Shown here in pieces: positions 1 to 8,283 of a stretch of 64,000 nt of DNA. Positions within the stretch are counted from its first letter, which is position 1. Each line of letters begins with the position of its first letter. Under the pieces are notes generated by a model, which saw only the letters and a list, made by a program, of their open reading frames with translations, ran no database searches and had not been told where the DNA came from. This stretch comes from an uncultured Kordiimonas sp. Its GTDB lineage: Bacteria; Pseudomonadota; Alphaproteobacteria; Sphingomonadales; Kordiimonadaceae. The stretch covers positions 682,001-746,000 of the forward strand of contig CANNEK010000003.1 of NCBI GenBank assembly GCA_947503625.1, in the 5' to 3' direction. The translations under genes and the position numbers were made by a program.

Positions 1-1
1 C

Positions 2-127
2 GGCGCAGGCGACATTGTGCTTTACCGCGTGAATTACGAGGCCGAAAGCCTGACCGGCTTCATGGACTGGGCGCATCGGGCACTCAACATTCAGGCAACA
101 GTGGCGGTGCGCAATGAGCCGTTCTGA
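2..127 (+). CDS. TadE-like pilus assembly protein, C-terminal fragment
   Basis: This is the last 41 residues of a gene that begins before the window. The reading frame is open from base 2 to a TGA at 125-127. It ends in VRNEPF after a short hydrophilic strand, an ending usual for TadE/TadG minor pseudopilins of the Flp pilus system. It overlaps the next TadE-like gene by 14 bases, so the two are probably translationally coupled. Assignment rests on the C-terminal motif and on the tad context; the hydrophobic N-terminal helix that would confirm it is outside the window. Confidence 0.6.
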   Translation, partial: GAGDIVLYRVNYEAESLTGFMDWAHRALNIQATVAVRNEPF

Positions 128-710
128 TCCCAAAAAGCGTAGCGCTCTAGTGCGCGTGCTAAGGCAGTGCAAGCGCGATGAACGTGGTGCCATCCTGGCT
201 GAGCTCGCATTCGCGATGCCGCTTTTCATCACCTTCCTCATGGGGATCGTAGAGGTGGGAAACTATCTGCTGGTTAACCTGAAACTGCAGCATTCTGTTG
301 TCTCGATCGCCGATTTGGTAACCCGCGACGAGGAAATATCAGAAGACGTAATGGCAGACATTTTCAATGCAGCGCCGCAGATCATGGCCCCGTTTGAAAT
401 GGGGGACGGCGCACTTGTGATTGTATCATCCATCAGCCAGACAGAAGATGACCCCGCCAGCATATTCTGGCAACGCAGCGGTGGCGGATCGATGAGCGCC
501 AACAGCAACTTTGGTATTGAAGGCGAAGCCCCCAACTTGCCCGAAGGCCTTACGATGCGGGATGACGAAACCATTCTGGCAACTGAGATATTCTATAGCT
601 ATCAACCGATTATATTTCAGTTTATCCCCGCCCAGACGATCAGGAAGTCATCTTTTTTCCGCCCCCGTATCGGTGCGCTGCAAAGTGTGGATCCGGCCGA
701 AGAGCTTTAA
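114..710 (+). CDS. TadE-like minor pseudopilin of the Flp pilus system
   Basis: A 198-residue protein with a short basic N-terminus, then a DERGAILAELAFAMPLF stretch leading into one hydrophobic helix (about residues 24-50). This is the TadE-like arrangement: a Gly-Ala/Glu segment like a prepilin cleavage region followed by a membrane anchor. The remainder would be periplasmic. TadE-family proteins are minor pseudopilins needed for Flp pilus assembly. The ATG at 114 lies inside the end of the preceding TadE-like gene. The rest of the pilus locus resumes at 4277, separated by an RTX gene and a divergent peptidase gene. Confidence 0.75.
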   Translation: MSRSDPKKRSALVRVLRQCKRDERGAILAELAFAMPLFITFLMGIVEVGNYLLVNLKLQHSVVSIADLVTRDEEISEDVMADIFNAAPQIMAPFEMGDGALVIVSSISQTEDDPASIFWQRSGGGSMSANSNFGIEGEAPNLPEGLTMRDDETILATEIFYSYQPIIFQFIPAQTIRKSSFFRPRIGALQSVDPAEEL

Positions 711-822
711 CGTCAACAGCTAGTCCCGCGGCGTCCCGCATTAATCCCAATACACTGGTCACATTCAGACCCGGTCTTACCCTCTCGCGATGCCTTAATT
801 TCGCCTCCGCCATCTGTTCATT

Positions 823-850
823 TTGAGTTCAGTATGCTTGTGGTTATATG
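823..850 (+). promoter_or_regulatory. Possible sigma70-type promoter for the RTX gene
   Basis: TTGAGT at 823-828 and TATATG at 845-850 are separated by 16 bases and lie about 50 bases upstream of the RTX start codon at 902. The match to the consensus is moderate. No experimental start site is known. Confidence 0.35.
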
Positions 851-901
851 GCGTCAACATAGAGGAAACCGGACGAAGAACCGAGTGACGCGTGAGGATT
901 A

Positions 902-1981
902 ATGGCTATGACGTTTGTAAACACAATAGACGGCAACGATGTATTTGATGGCTCCGGGAGCGATAGCTTCTTTCGGGGCGGTGCCGGAGATGACTTTCTG
1001 GTCGGCGGTGGCGGCGACGATTATCTCTCGGGTGGCAGAGGTGATGACTTTATCATCGGCGGCGGCTTTGAAGACGGCCCCATCGCGCACATAGACTGGT
1101 ACGGCGATCTGAATTTCTTTGCGCCTGTTATCCCCGATGATACGCGTTTTGATGGCAGCGATACGCTTCTGGGCGGTGCAGGCAACGATACAATTATCGG
1201 CGCAGGATGGAACGACGCAGCAGTTGACGACAACGGCTTTTTTGATTTCGGTGAGACCGAAGGCCCTCAGTTCGTAATCACTATTTTTCCCTCCGTGGCA
1301 CCCGAAAATATCATATGGGCAGGTTCCGGCAATGACCTTGCTGTGGGTGGCTTCTTTAATGACACCATCGGTGGCGGCTCCGGCAATGACGACATTTCAG
1401 GCCTGTCCGGTAACGACCTTCTTTTCGGTGCCGCCGGTGATGACACTGTTGATGGCGGAGACGGGCACGACGATATCTGGGCCGGTAGCGGCAATGACCA
1501 GGTATTCGGCGGCGACGGCGATGACTTGATCGGTGCGCGCGAAGGCAACGACGATGTGTTTGCCGGAGCCGGTAACGATACCGTTTATGGTGCAGCTGGC
1601 GCCGACAGTATCGCTGGCGCAGGCGGTGCAGATGCACTGTTCGGCGGGTCTGGCAATGATACCATTTGGGGTGACGCAGGCGACGATGACATTTTCGGCG
1701 GCACTGGCGACGACGCCTTGATCGGCGGTACCGGCGATGATTACTTCTATTTCGCGGACGGTGACGGCCATGACACAATCGACGACTTCGATATTTTCGA
1801 TGATACGCTGGTTCTGGAGTTTGTCGACGATATCGACAACCTGGGTGACCTGTTGTTTTACTCGTTCAATACCATTATCGACGGCCAGTTTGGTGTCCTG
1901 ATCGAAACGACTGCGAACGACAGCATTTTCCTTGCAGGACTATCTGAAAATGACCTGTCTGTTGCAGATGTCATCTACTAA
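902..1981 (+). CDS. RTX-type calcium-binding repeat protein (359 aa)
   Basis: A very acidic, Gly/Asp-rich protein made almost wholly of GGxGxDxxx nonapeptides (about residues 20-60, 85-105 and 145-290). These fold as Ca2+-binding parallel beta-rolls in secreted RTX proteins. There is no Sec signal peptide. The last 60 residues (from about D300) lack the repeats and end in a hydrophobic strand and DVIY, consistent with a C-terminal type I secretion signal. No catalytic domain is visible, so it may be structural or adhesive. GAGG about 5 bases upstream supports ATG 902; a second ATG lies at 908. No type I transporter is in the window. A related module lies inside the larger RTX protein at 20780. 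Confidence 0.85.
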   Translation: MAMTFVNTIDGNDVFDGSGSDSFFRGGAGDDFLVGGGGDDYLSGGRGDDFIIGGGFEDGPIAHIDWYGDLNFFAPVIPDDTRFDGSDTLLGGAGNDTIIGAGWNDAAVDDNGFFDFGETEGPQFVITIFPSVAPENIIWAGSGNDLAVGGFFNDTIGGGSGNDDISGLSGNDLLFGAAGDDTVDGGDGHDDIWAGSGNDQVFGGDGDDLIGAREGNDDVFAGAGNDTVYGAAGADSIAGAGGADALFGGSGNDTIWGDAGDDDIFGGTGDDALIGGTGDDYFYFADGDGHDTIDDFDIFDDTLVLEFVDDIDNLGDLLFYSFNTIIDGQFGVLIETTANDSIFLAGLSENDLSVADVIY

Positions 1982-2083
1982 CCGAAACAGTTCGAAGTTT
2001 TGTTGCTGGAAATATCAGGCAGCAAAACCAGAAGTATCTCCTCAATTTTCACTATGGCACGAACAGTCGGGGAGATAAAAAGT

Positions 2084-2132
2084 CGACACCATGAAGCCTT
2101 CCCCCTTCGCTTCATGGTGTCGCAACTTTTTT
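2084..2132. terminator. Bidirectional intrinsic terminator
   Basis: A perfect 14-bp inverted repeat (2084-2097 and 2109-2122) with an 11-base loop is followed by a T-rich run on the + strand and preceded by an A-rich run that serves the opposite strand. It lies between the convergent ends of the RTX gene (1981) and the peptidase gene (2150). Confidence 0.85.
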
Positions 2133-2149
2133 AAAGTGGCATTAGCCGA

Positions 2150-3685
2150 TCAACGCAGATAGTCCGGCGCACATTGGCCGCCGCCGGGGCCACAATTGTC
2201 AGGTGAGAACACCACGTAGAGCTCCTCGGGTGCAAAAACACCCAGATCCAAACCCTGCGTAGAGAACCGAGCCTTCATATCCTGCGGGGAAATGCCTTCG
2301 TTTACATCAGAAAGCAGCCGTGAGGCACCGCCATTACTGGCTGCATCAAGTATCTGCATAAGCTGATCAGAAGTATAAGGCCTTGGCAACTCACGATAAA
2401 CATCTGTGAGCATGCTTTCAAACGTTCCGGCCCCGTCGATGCGCGACAGTTGACCATCCAGCAAGAGAGCAAATAACGCCCCGCCACCATACACAAGCAT
2501 GCGGTTTTCCTGTTTATTGGCACCGGCCTCGACAAGGGACATGGGTCCTTTGGTATATAGAGACAGATAGTAGCGCCTTAGAATGTTTGCGAGTTTCATT
2601 TCAAGCTGAACCTCGTTGATCGCGTCAATTCTGGTCAGCGCTTTCAGCGTCAGATAATCAGTAAACCCTTCCTTGAACCATTCATTGTCATTGGGGTTGG
2701 CGGGAACGATGGTGATACCATTCCAAAGGTGGCCGACTTCATGGGCAAACCCGTGCCGCCAGACAAGCTCTTCTGCTGTATTGCTTGGCAGGCTGAACCG
2801 CTGCGCAAAACTGCTTACAAAAGCGCCTCCATCTGTGCCCTCATCCGAAACCATGAAGATGACATAACTTGAGCCGGCAGGGCCGCCGTATACATTCTGG
2901 TAATATGAGAAAATTGCGTCGGCATCCTCCGTGGCCTGACGCGCAATCCCTGCAACGGCATTTTCATATACAACGGTCAGGCTGGAATCGCCTGCCTGTA
3001 CTTCAAAAGTCGGCATGGACGGACCGAGAGCAAACCCATTCTTTTGCAGGTCCTGCGTGTTGTCAGCCCGGTAAGTCTTACCCTCAACATGCTTCCACGG
3101 CGCGGCGACTTTCCAGTTTTCAGGCACATCAAAAGTGATCAATGACGGGCATGCCTGCTGGGCGTAGTCAGTTAAAAGCACGGTCCATCCGGTGAAAAAG
3201 GACGAACCGTCAAAATTGTAGGCGATCTCCTCTTTGCCTATCGCCCAACCATGAGCGTCGTGCCCGGCACGAATTTCGTAACGCACGATGGGCCGATCGA
3301 CCGCCGCACCCCCCAGACGCCAGGAGCCAACTCCTTCATACTTGAGCGGGTGCTCACTGCCATCTGCGTTCAAAAGCCTGACATTTTCTATAAAATCATC
3401 TGTTGTGACACTTCCTGTTGTGTCCTCTCGCGACACGATATCAATAAGTGTTGCAGGTGCGCCGAGCCTAACTTCCACACCAAACCGGAAGTTCTCCAAG
3501 GGCCTGATCGTATATTCTGCAGCCTCTGCGGTGCAAACGCCCGTTGTCGGCGCCATAGCCCCTTCCTGACCGCGCATAAACACATATCCGCCAACAGCGG
3601 CTGCAACAACAAGAGTGCCAACTACTACCGGCAACAGAAATTGTCCGCTGCCTCGCGCAGCAGTTTTGTTATCTACATTCCTCAA
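2150..3685 (-). CDS. M61-like membrane-anchored zinc metallopeptidase
   Basis: A 511-residue protein with an N-terminal hydrophobic segment (about residues 16-36) that should anchor it or act as an uncleaved signal. The middle resembles a beta-rich N-domain of M61/M1 gluzincins. The catalytic core carries HEVGH (near residue 315) and, about 25 residues on, EGFTDYL, which supplies the third zinc ligand, as in the M61 glycyl aminopeptidase group. A Cys-containing tail ends the protein. The chosen start is TTG at 3685 with an AGGATC ribosome site upstream; no in-frame ATG lies nearby. It is convergent with the RTX gene. Its substrate is unknown. Confidence 0.75.
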   Translation of the reverse strand: MRNVDNKTAARGSGQFLLPVVVGTLVVAAAVGGYVFMRGQEGAMAPTTGVCTAEAAEYTIRPLENFRFGVEVRLGAPATLIDIVSREDTTGSVTTDDFIENVRLLNADGSEHPLKYEGVGSWRLGGAAVDRPIVRYEIRAGHDAHGWAIGKEEIAYNFDGSSFFTGWTVLLTDYAQQACPSLITFDVPENWKVAAPWKHVEGKTYRADNTQDLQKNGFALGPSMPTFEVQAGDSSLTVVYENAVAGIARQATEDADAIFSYYQNVYGGPAGSSYVIFMVSDEGTDGGAFVSSFAQRFSLPSNTAEELVWRHGFAHEVGHLWNGITIVPANPNDNEWFKEGFTDYLTLKALTRIDAINEVQLEMKLANILRRYYLSLYTKGPMSLVEAGANKQENRMLVYGGGALFALLLDGQLSRIDGAGTFESMLTDVYRELPRPYTSDQLMQILDAASNGGASRLLSDVNEGISPQDMKARFSTQGLDLGVFAPEELYVVFSPDNCGPGGGQCAPDYLR

Positions 3686-4276
3686 TGAACCGATCCTTTT
3701 TGTTTTTTATGGTTCACGGAAAATGACGAAATCCGCCGTGTGGAATATCCCCGTGGTGGCATGGCCGCAGCAATGGTCATGCCACCCTGCAAGGGATAAA
3801 AAAGCAAAGTTATTCATAGACATACCATTCGGGACGAAAGGCATGGAGGGCAAAGCTGTTCAAATTCGGACACCAAGCGTCCGAAATCGCACAGGCAACG
3901 GTCCTTCACGAGTCGTGTGTTTCCCTCCGAAACACGGCTAATAATCTTGAATTTCGTTACGATTCTGAAGTTTTTCTGTGCTGAAAGGCCATTCCGGATC
4001 AACCCTGAACGTAAAATCCGGCAGGAAAACGAAAAAAAAACAGCCCGTTTGACGAAGCAAAACATCTGTATAATTTCATTAAAAATCGATAGGCCTGTCA
4101 AAAAAACCATACAAAAAAAAGCTTTGTGAATTAGGTTAAATTTTAGATAAAATTCGCTGTAATTTTTATATTAACTTATTGTTTTTATTTGTTTTTTCGG
4201 ATTGTCACATTAACTTTTTGTTCACACCTCCAGCACTAATCCTTAGTCATCCAATCTTGGCAGCTGGAGAAAAGAA
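3686..4276. other. AT-rich intergenic region upstream of flp
   Basis: About 590 bases between the divergent peptidase and flp genes. No convincing gene is seen. The segment 4020-4250 is much more AT-rich than its surroundings, with several A-tracts. It also holds TTAA-N7-ATAA at 4136-4150, one base off the TTAA-N7-TTAA CtrA box of alphaproteobacteria. It probably contains the flp promoter, but I could not pick clear -35/-10 boxes. Confidence 0.5.
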
Positions 4277-4507
4277 ATGCTCAAGTTTTTGAATACTATC
4301 CGACGCGATGAAGAAGGCGCTACAGCCATTGAATATGGTTTGATCGCTGCTCTGGTCGCAATTGCTCTTATTACCGCACTTGGTGGTCTCGGTGACTCGC
4401 TCGATGGCATGTTCACCGGGGTCGCTGACACGCTGGACGCCAATGCACCTGCTGCTGGCGGTGAAGGCGGCGAAGGCGGTGAGGGCGGCGAAGGCGGCGG
4501 CGACTAA
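4277..4507 (+). CDS. flp: Flp family type IVb pilin
   Basis: A 76-residue pilin precursor. The short leader ends in RDEEGATAIEYGLIAAL, the Flp motif: prepilin peptidase cuts after the Gly and leaves a mature N-terminus with conserved Glu and Tyr. A hydrophobic helix follows (about residues 18-40). The C-terminus is unusual, an acidic Gly-Gly-Glu repeat tail (GGE four times, then GGGD). AGCTGGAGAAAAG just upstream supplies the ribosome site. It is the major subunit of the pilus assembled by the downstream cpa/tad genes. A stem-loop directly after it probably lets it be expressed more strongly than those genes. Confidence 0.93.
   Translation: MLKFLNTIRRDEEGATAIEYGLIAALVAIALITALGGLGDSLDGMFTGVADTLDANAPAAGGEGGEGGEGGEGGGD
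4457..4501 (+). repeat. 9-bp tandem repeat encoding Gly-Gly-Glu in the Flp tail
   Basis: Five consecutive 9-base units of the form GGCGGYGAR (the last is degenerate) encode the acidic Gly-rich tail of the pilin. The units keep frame, so copy-number changes would alter tail length without a frameshift. Confidence 0.8.
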
Positions 4508-4540
4508 GCCCCTTCTACCCTAACAGGCTAACGACAGATG

Positions 4541-4577
4541 GCCGCCGGGGGGCAGCACCTTCCGGCGGCTATTCTTT
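4541..4577 (+). terminator. Stem-loop after flp, likely attenuator or weak terminator
   Basis: An 8-bp perfect GC-rich stem (4541-4548 with 4562-4569) is followed by TATTCTTTT. It lies between flp and cpaA. Partial termination here would fit the usual excess of pilin over assembly proteins. Confidence 0.6.
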
Positions 4578-4651
4578 TGGAAATGGGCGATGGCAGACCT
4601 GAACGCCACAAAAGGCAACCGGGTAACGCTCGAATAACTCAGGTGGACACA

Positions 4652-5146
4652 ATGACCAGCATGGTCGAACCAGGCATATATCTGATGGTTGCAGCCGTTC
4701 TTTTTTGGGCAGCAGCAACCGATATCAAGGATAGGCGGATACCGAACATTCAGCCGCTTTCCATCCTTGGCCTGTTTGGCGTTTTGGCATTGTGGCAAGT
4801 GGGACGGGGAGACAACATAGCAGATGCCCTCGCATGGCCAGTTCTGGCTGGCGTACTGGTGTTTGGTTTTTGTCTTGTACTTTTTGCACTCAATTTAATG
4901 GGCGGTGGTGATGTCAAGTTAATGGCAGCCGTTGCTCTTGTAGCAGGGCCCGCACTCAGCCCTTCGTTTGTCGTGTTTGTGACACTCGCGGGCGGCATTG
5001 TCGCCGTTTGCACCCTTGTCCATACATATGCCCAGACCACCAGCAACAACCAGGCCATGACTGCGCCACAAGTCCCTTACGGGGTGGCGATCATGGCAGG
5101 TGGTTTATGGGTTTGCCTCCAAAAGATTTCTGTAACGTCAGCCTGA
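4652..5146 (+). CDS. cpaA: Prepilin peptidase of the Flp pilus system (CpaA/TadV)
   Basis: A 164-residue polytopic membrane protein of the A24 aspartic peptidase family, which removes the Flp leader peptide. The two signature aspartates are visible: one in AATDIKDRRIPN near the N-terminus, and one in the GGGDVKLMAA motif. Several hydrophobic helices follow, as in TadV, which is shorter than PilD because it lacks the methyltransferase domain. ATG 4652 is chosen because AGGTGG precedes it by 5 bases and the protein then begins directly with the first helix; a frame open from 4538 is ignored. Confidence 0.9.
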   Translation: MTSMVEPGIYLMVAAVLFWAAATDIKDRRIPNIQPLSILGLFGVLALWQVGRGDNIADALAWPVLAGVLVFGFCLVLFALNLMGGGDVKLMAAVALVAGPALSPSFVVFVTLAGGIVAVCTLVHTYAQTTSNNQAMTAPQVPYGVAIMAGGLWVCLQKISVTSA

Positions 5147-5209
5147 TTCAGCGAACGAGACGGACGGCGCAGCCATCCCTCATATGCAGAATTTTACAGG
5201 AGACAAGAC

Positions 5210-6115
5210 ATGAACCCCAGAAGTCTTATCCTTATGCTTGTTGCCCTTGTGGGCGTTGTTGGTGTGGTGTTTTTCACCCGGTCCTTTTTGATGGACGTGC
5301 AAAGCCAGGCCAATCAGGTCCAGGCAACAAGCGCGCCGGCATCAACGGCGAAAATCCTCGTGGCAGCGAAAGAGTTGCCCGTTGGCACGATCCTCACTTC
5401 CGAGCATGTCGAATGGCAACCCTGGCCCGAAAACGGGCTGAATGAAGCTTATTTCAAAGGCGGCACCAACAAGCTGACCGAACTGGAAGGCAAGGTTGTA
5501 CGCTCTCCGGTAAACCGCGGGGAACCGATGACCGCATCAGCTGTTGTCTCTCAGGGCGAGCGGGGATTCCTTGCCGCTGTGCTTTCGCCAGGCATGCGGG
5601 CAGTCACGGTTAAGCTATCGCCCGTTGCCAGTGTCGGCGGCTTTATCTTCCCCGGTGACCGCGTGGATGTGATCCTCACCCACACCATCGAAATTTCCCG
5701 GGCAGAGAAATACACCGCAGCAGAAACCGTGTTTCAAAATGTGCGTGTTCTGGCCGTTGACCAGCGAAGCGCAACACAGGACGAAAAAATTCAGGTGGCG
5801 AAAACAGCTACCATCGAAGTAACGCCAAAAATGGCGGAAAAAGTCGCGATGCTGGAAAAAATCGGCACGCTTTCGCTTAGCCTCAGAAGCCTGATGCAGG
5901 ACGGAAACGTTACCGCATCGGCAAACCCTGACAGCCCGCCTGTCAGCAAAACGGCAAGCCACACGCTCGGCCACGAAGTCAGTCGCTTCCTGCCCCAAAT
6001 GGACGCAGAAACATCGACAAACAGTGTTCGCGTAAGCCGGGGCAACAAACTTTCAACCGTTGAAACCGGGCGCACAACGCGTGGCACTCAACCAGCCAGC
6101 GGAGACGACGTATGA
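5210..6115 (+). CDS. cpaB: Flp pilus assembly protein CpaB/RcpC
   Basis: A 301-residue periplasmic protein with one N-terminal membrane helix (about residues 5-25). An SAF domain follows (ILVAAKELPVGTILTSEHVEW), then the RcpC/CpaB region containing RAVTVKLSPVASVGGFIFPGDRVDV. CpaB is thought to help assemble or modulate the outer-membrane secretin. AGGAGACA precedes the ATG. The stop overlaps the start of cpaC as ATGA, so the two are translationally coupled. Confidence 0.92.
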   Translation: MNPRSLILMLVALVGVVGVVFFTRSFLMDVQSQANQVQATSAPASTAKILVAAKELPVGTILTSEHVEWQPWPENGLNEAYFKGGTNKLTELEGKVVRSPVNRGEPMTASAVVSQGERGFLAAVLSPGMRAVTVKLSPVASVGGFIFPGDRVDVILTHTIEISRAEKYTAAETVFQNVRVLAVDQRSATQDEKIQVAKTATIEVTPKMAEKVAMLEKIGTLSLSLRSLMQDGNVTASANPDSPPVSKTASHTLGHEVSRFLPQMDAETSTNSVRVSRGNKLSTVETGRTTRGTQPASGDDV

Positions 6116-7575
6116 TACGCTCAGCCCTGAAAACTGCCCTCTATCGGTTAGTGATGATTTGCTTCGTCGTACTGGCGGCAAATGCGATACTAACGGTTGT
6201 CGGCGCCCATGCCTCGCCTTTAACACAAAGACTGGGTGCAGACGTTCTCGCCCCAAGCGAAGGCACACTGTCCATAGAGGTGAACAAAGGCACACTTATC
6301 CGTCTTGATCGCCCGGCTGCTGAAGTCTTTATCGCCAATCCGGATATCGCCGATGTTCAGGTTAAATCGAACCGGGTGATCTATATCTTCGGGCAGGCGC
6401 AAGGCGAAACAAGCTTTTACGCTCTCGACAAAGATGACCAGACGATCTTCTCGTCAAACGTGACCGTGACCCGCAACCTGTCGGCGCTGCGCACGGCCTA
6501 TGACCGGCTCCTGCCGGGTGCGCCGATCAAGGCCATGATGATGGGACAACTGGTAGTGATTGAAGGCAACGTTGGCTCGCCAGCGGAAGCCGCGATGGCC
6601 GAGCAACTGGCCCGTTCGGTTCTGTCGACAGACAAAGTCATGAACAGTGTCAATGTACTGCAACCAACACAGGTGAACCTGCGGGTGCGTATCGCAGAAG
6701 TAAGTCGCACCGTTCTCAAGCAACTGGGTGTGAACTGGGAAGGGTTTTACACAGGCTCCAATATCGGTTTTGGCATCGCCAATGGCCGGGATGTTTCGAA
6801 CATCATCGCAGATCCCGTAACCCAGCTACCGCTGGAAGTTTTCAACCGTCCGGACGTTGGAAACTCCCTGTTTGGTGAAATTATCACTGGCGGCCTTGAC
6901 CTGAACTATGCGATCGATGCACTGGACCAGGAAGGCTTTATCAAGGTTCTGGCGGAACCGAACCTCACCGCCTTGACGGGCCAAAGCGCCAATTTCCTTG
7001 CAGGTGGGGAATTCCCGATCCCGATCCCCAGCCGCGACGGTCTTGGTATTGAATACCGGGAATTTGGCGTAAAACTTGATTTCACCCCTACCGTTATGAG
7101 CACTGGTCGCATCTCGATGCATGTACGCCCAGAAGTCAGTGACCTTTCGACAGCAGGCGCGATCCGGGTTGAAGGCATCAGCGTGCCCTCCATCAGCACT
7201 CGCCGGGCTGAAACCACAGTTGAGCTTGGCAGCGGTCAGTCTTTCGCAATAGCGGGCCTGATCGAGAACAATGTGGTTCAGGACAGCAACAAATTCCCCG
7301 GCCTTGGCGACCTGCCGATCATCGGTGCCCTGTTCCGTTCGGAAGAATTCCGCCGCGAAGAGACCGAACTGCTGATCGTCATAACGCCTTACATCGTGCG
7401 GCCCGTCAGCGACAGGCAGCTTGCCCTGCCGACAGACCGCTATATCGCACCAAACGATATGCAACGGTATCTGCAAGGCAGGCGCTGGGCTGAAACTGAA
7501 GCTGGTGCGCTTAACAATCAGGACCAGAAAGCCGGTCCATCCCTCAAGCAACGCGCTGGCTTCAAGCTGGATTAG
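6112..7575 (+). CDS. cpaC: Flp pilus outer-membrane secretin CpaC/RcpA
   Basis: A 487-residue secretin with a signal peptide (hydrophobic stretch about residues 12-35). A pilus/BON-like N-domain includes the VFIANPDIADVQV strand. The C-terminal secretin domain contains QVNLRVRIAEVSRTVLKQLGV near the middle and ends with ELLIVITPYIVRPV, the usual last transmembrane strands. It forms the channel through which the Flp pilus crosses the outer membrane. It starts within the stop codon of cpaB and is followed 16 bases later by cpaD. Confidence 0.93.
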   Translation: MIRSALKTALYRLVMICFVVLAANAILTVVGAHASPLTQRLGADVLAPSEGTLSIEVNKGTLIRLDRPAAEVFIANPDIADVQVKSNRVIYIFGQAQGETSFYALDKDDQTIFSSNVTVTRNLSALRTAYDRLLPGAPIKAMMMGQLVVIEGNVGSPAEAAMAEQLARSVLSTDKVMNSVNVLQPTQVNLRVRIAEVSRTVLKQLGVNWEGFYTGSNIGFGIANGRDVSNIIADPVTQLPLEVFNRPDVGNSLFGEIITGGLDLNYAIDALDQEGFIKVLAEPNLTALTGQSANFLAGGEFPIPIPSRDGLGIEYREFGVKLDFTPTVMSTGRISMHVRPEVSDLSTAGAIRVEGISVPSISTRRAETTVELGSGQSFAIAGLIENNVVQDSNKFPGLGDLPIIGALFRSEEFRREETELLIVITPYIVRPVSDRQLALPTDRYIAPNDMQRYLQGRRWAETEAGALNNQDQKAGPSLKQRAGFKLD

Positions 7576-7591
7576 GAAAGGAAGCAAAACG

Positions 7592-8272
7592 ATGAAAACC
7601 TCTATTTCCTCAATCATGAAACTGCCGCTGGCAGCTGGCCTGACTGTGGCATTGGCCGCCTGCCAGCACACGACGATCACAGAACCGGCAGCGTCTGAAA
7701 CGGTGGTGCGCAACGAAGTGAAAATGGTGCGCCTGCCCTTCACCATCAAAGCTGAAGACGATGGTACGGCAACGCCGTCCACCTACACCCTCAACGGTGT
7801 TGGCCTGTTTTTGCGCAGCGTCGGTGCCGGTTATGCAGACGTCATCCTGCTGGATGCCCCCAAAGTAGAGCAAACCCGGATCGATGAGATATCGGCCTAC
7901 CTCAGAAAAGCGGGGCTGATATACGGCGGCGTCAGCACTTTGGGCGCAGCGCCGGCAGACGGCGAGATAACCCTGTATGTGGAACGCCACATTGTGATCC
8001 CGCCAAACTGTGGCACCTGGCGCGCCGAACTATCGGGTAATGACAAGAATAACGCTTCTGATCGCTATGGCTGCGCGATGATGGCCAACCTTGGGATGAT
8101 GGTCGCCAACCCGCGTGACCTGATCGCCGGCCAGAATGGCGGTAACTCAACCGCTGCAGCGGTGGGCGCACTGTATTCGCCAACACCACAACCCACCGGC
8201 CCCACCATGACCTTGTCTCTTGACGGCATCGCCAACCTGCCATCCAGCGGTGGCAGCAGCGACAGACAGTAA
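7592..8272 (+). CDS. cpaD: Flp pilus assembly lipoprotein CpaD
   Basis: A 226-residue lipoprotein with a lipobox ending ALAAC at Cys24, so it should be lipidated, probably in the outer membrane near the CpaC secretin. The body resembles CpaD-family proteins (NCGTWRAELSGN...YGCAMMANLGMMVANPRDL), whose conserved C-terminal segment is recognisable. ATG 7592 is chosen because GGAAAGGAAG lies just upstream and it gives a clean lipoprotein signal; a frame open from 7421 inside cpaC is not used. It is followed 11 bases later by cpaE. Confidence 0.9.
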   Translation: MKTSISSIMKLPLAAGLTVALAACQHTTITEPAASETVVRNEVKMVRLPFTIKAEDDGTATPSTYTLNGVGLFLRSVGAGYADVILLDAPKVEQTRIDEISAYLRKAGLIYGGVSTLGAAPADGEITLYVERHIVIPPNCGTWRAELSGNDKNNASDRYGCAMMANLGMMVANPRDLIAGQNGGNSTAAAVGALYSPTPQPTGPTMTLSLDGIANLPSSGGSSDRQ

Positions 8273-8283
8273 GGAGAAAACTG

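Noticed and set aside
3615-3941. A 108-codon + strand frame upstream of flp
   Set aside because: It overlaps the start of the divergent peptidase gene, has no ribosome site and no recognisable motif.
6826-7782. A 318-codon minus-strand frame opposite cpaC
   Set aside because: The + strand secretin is unambiguous and the antisense product has no family features.
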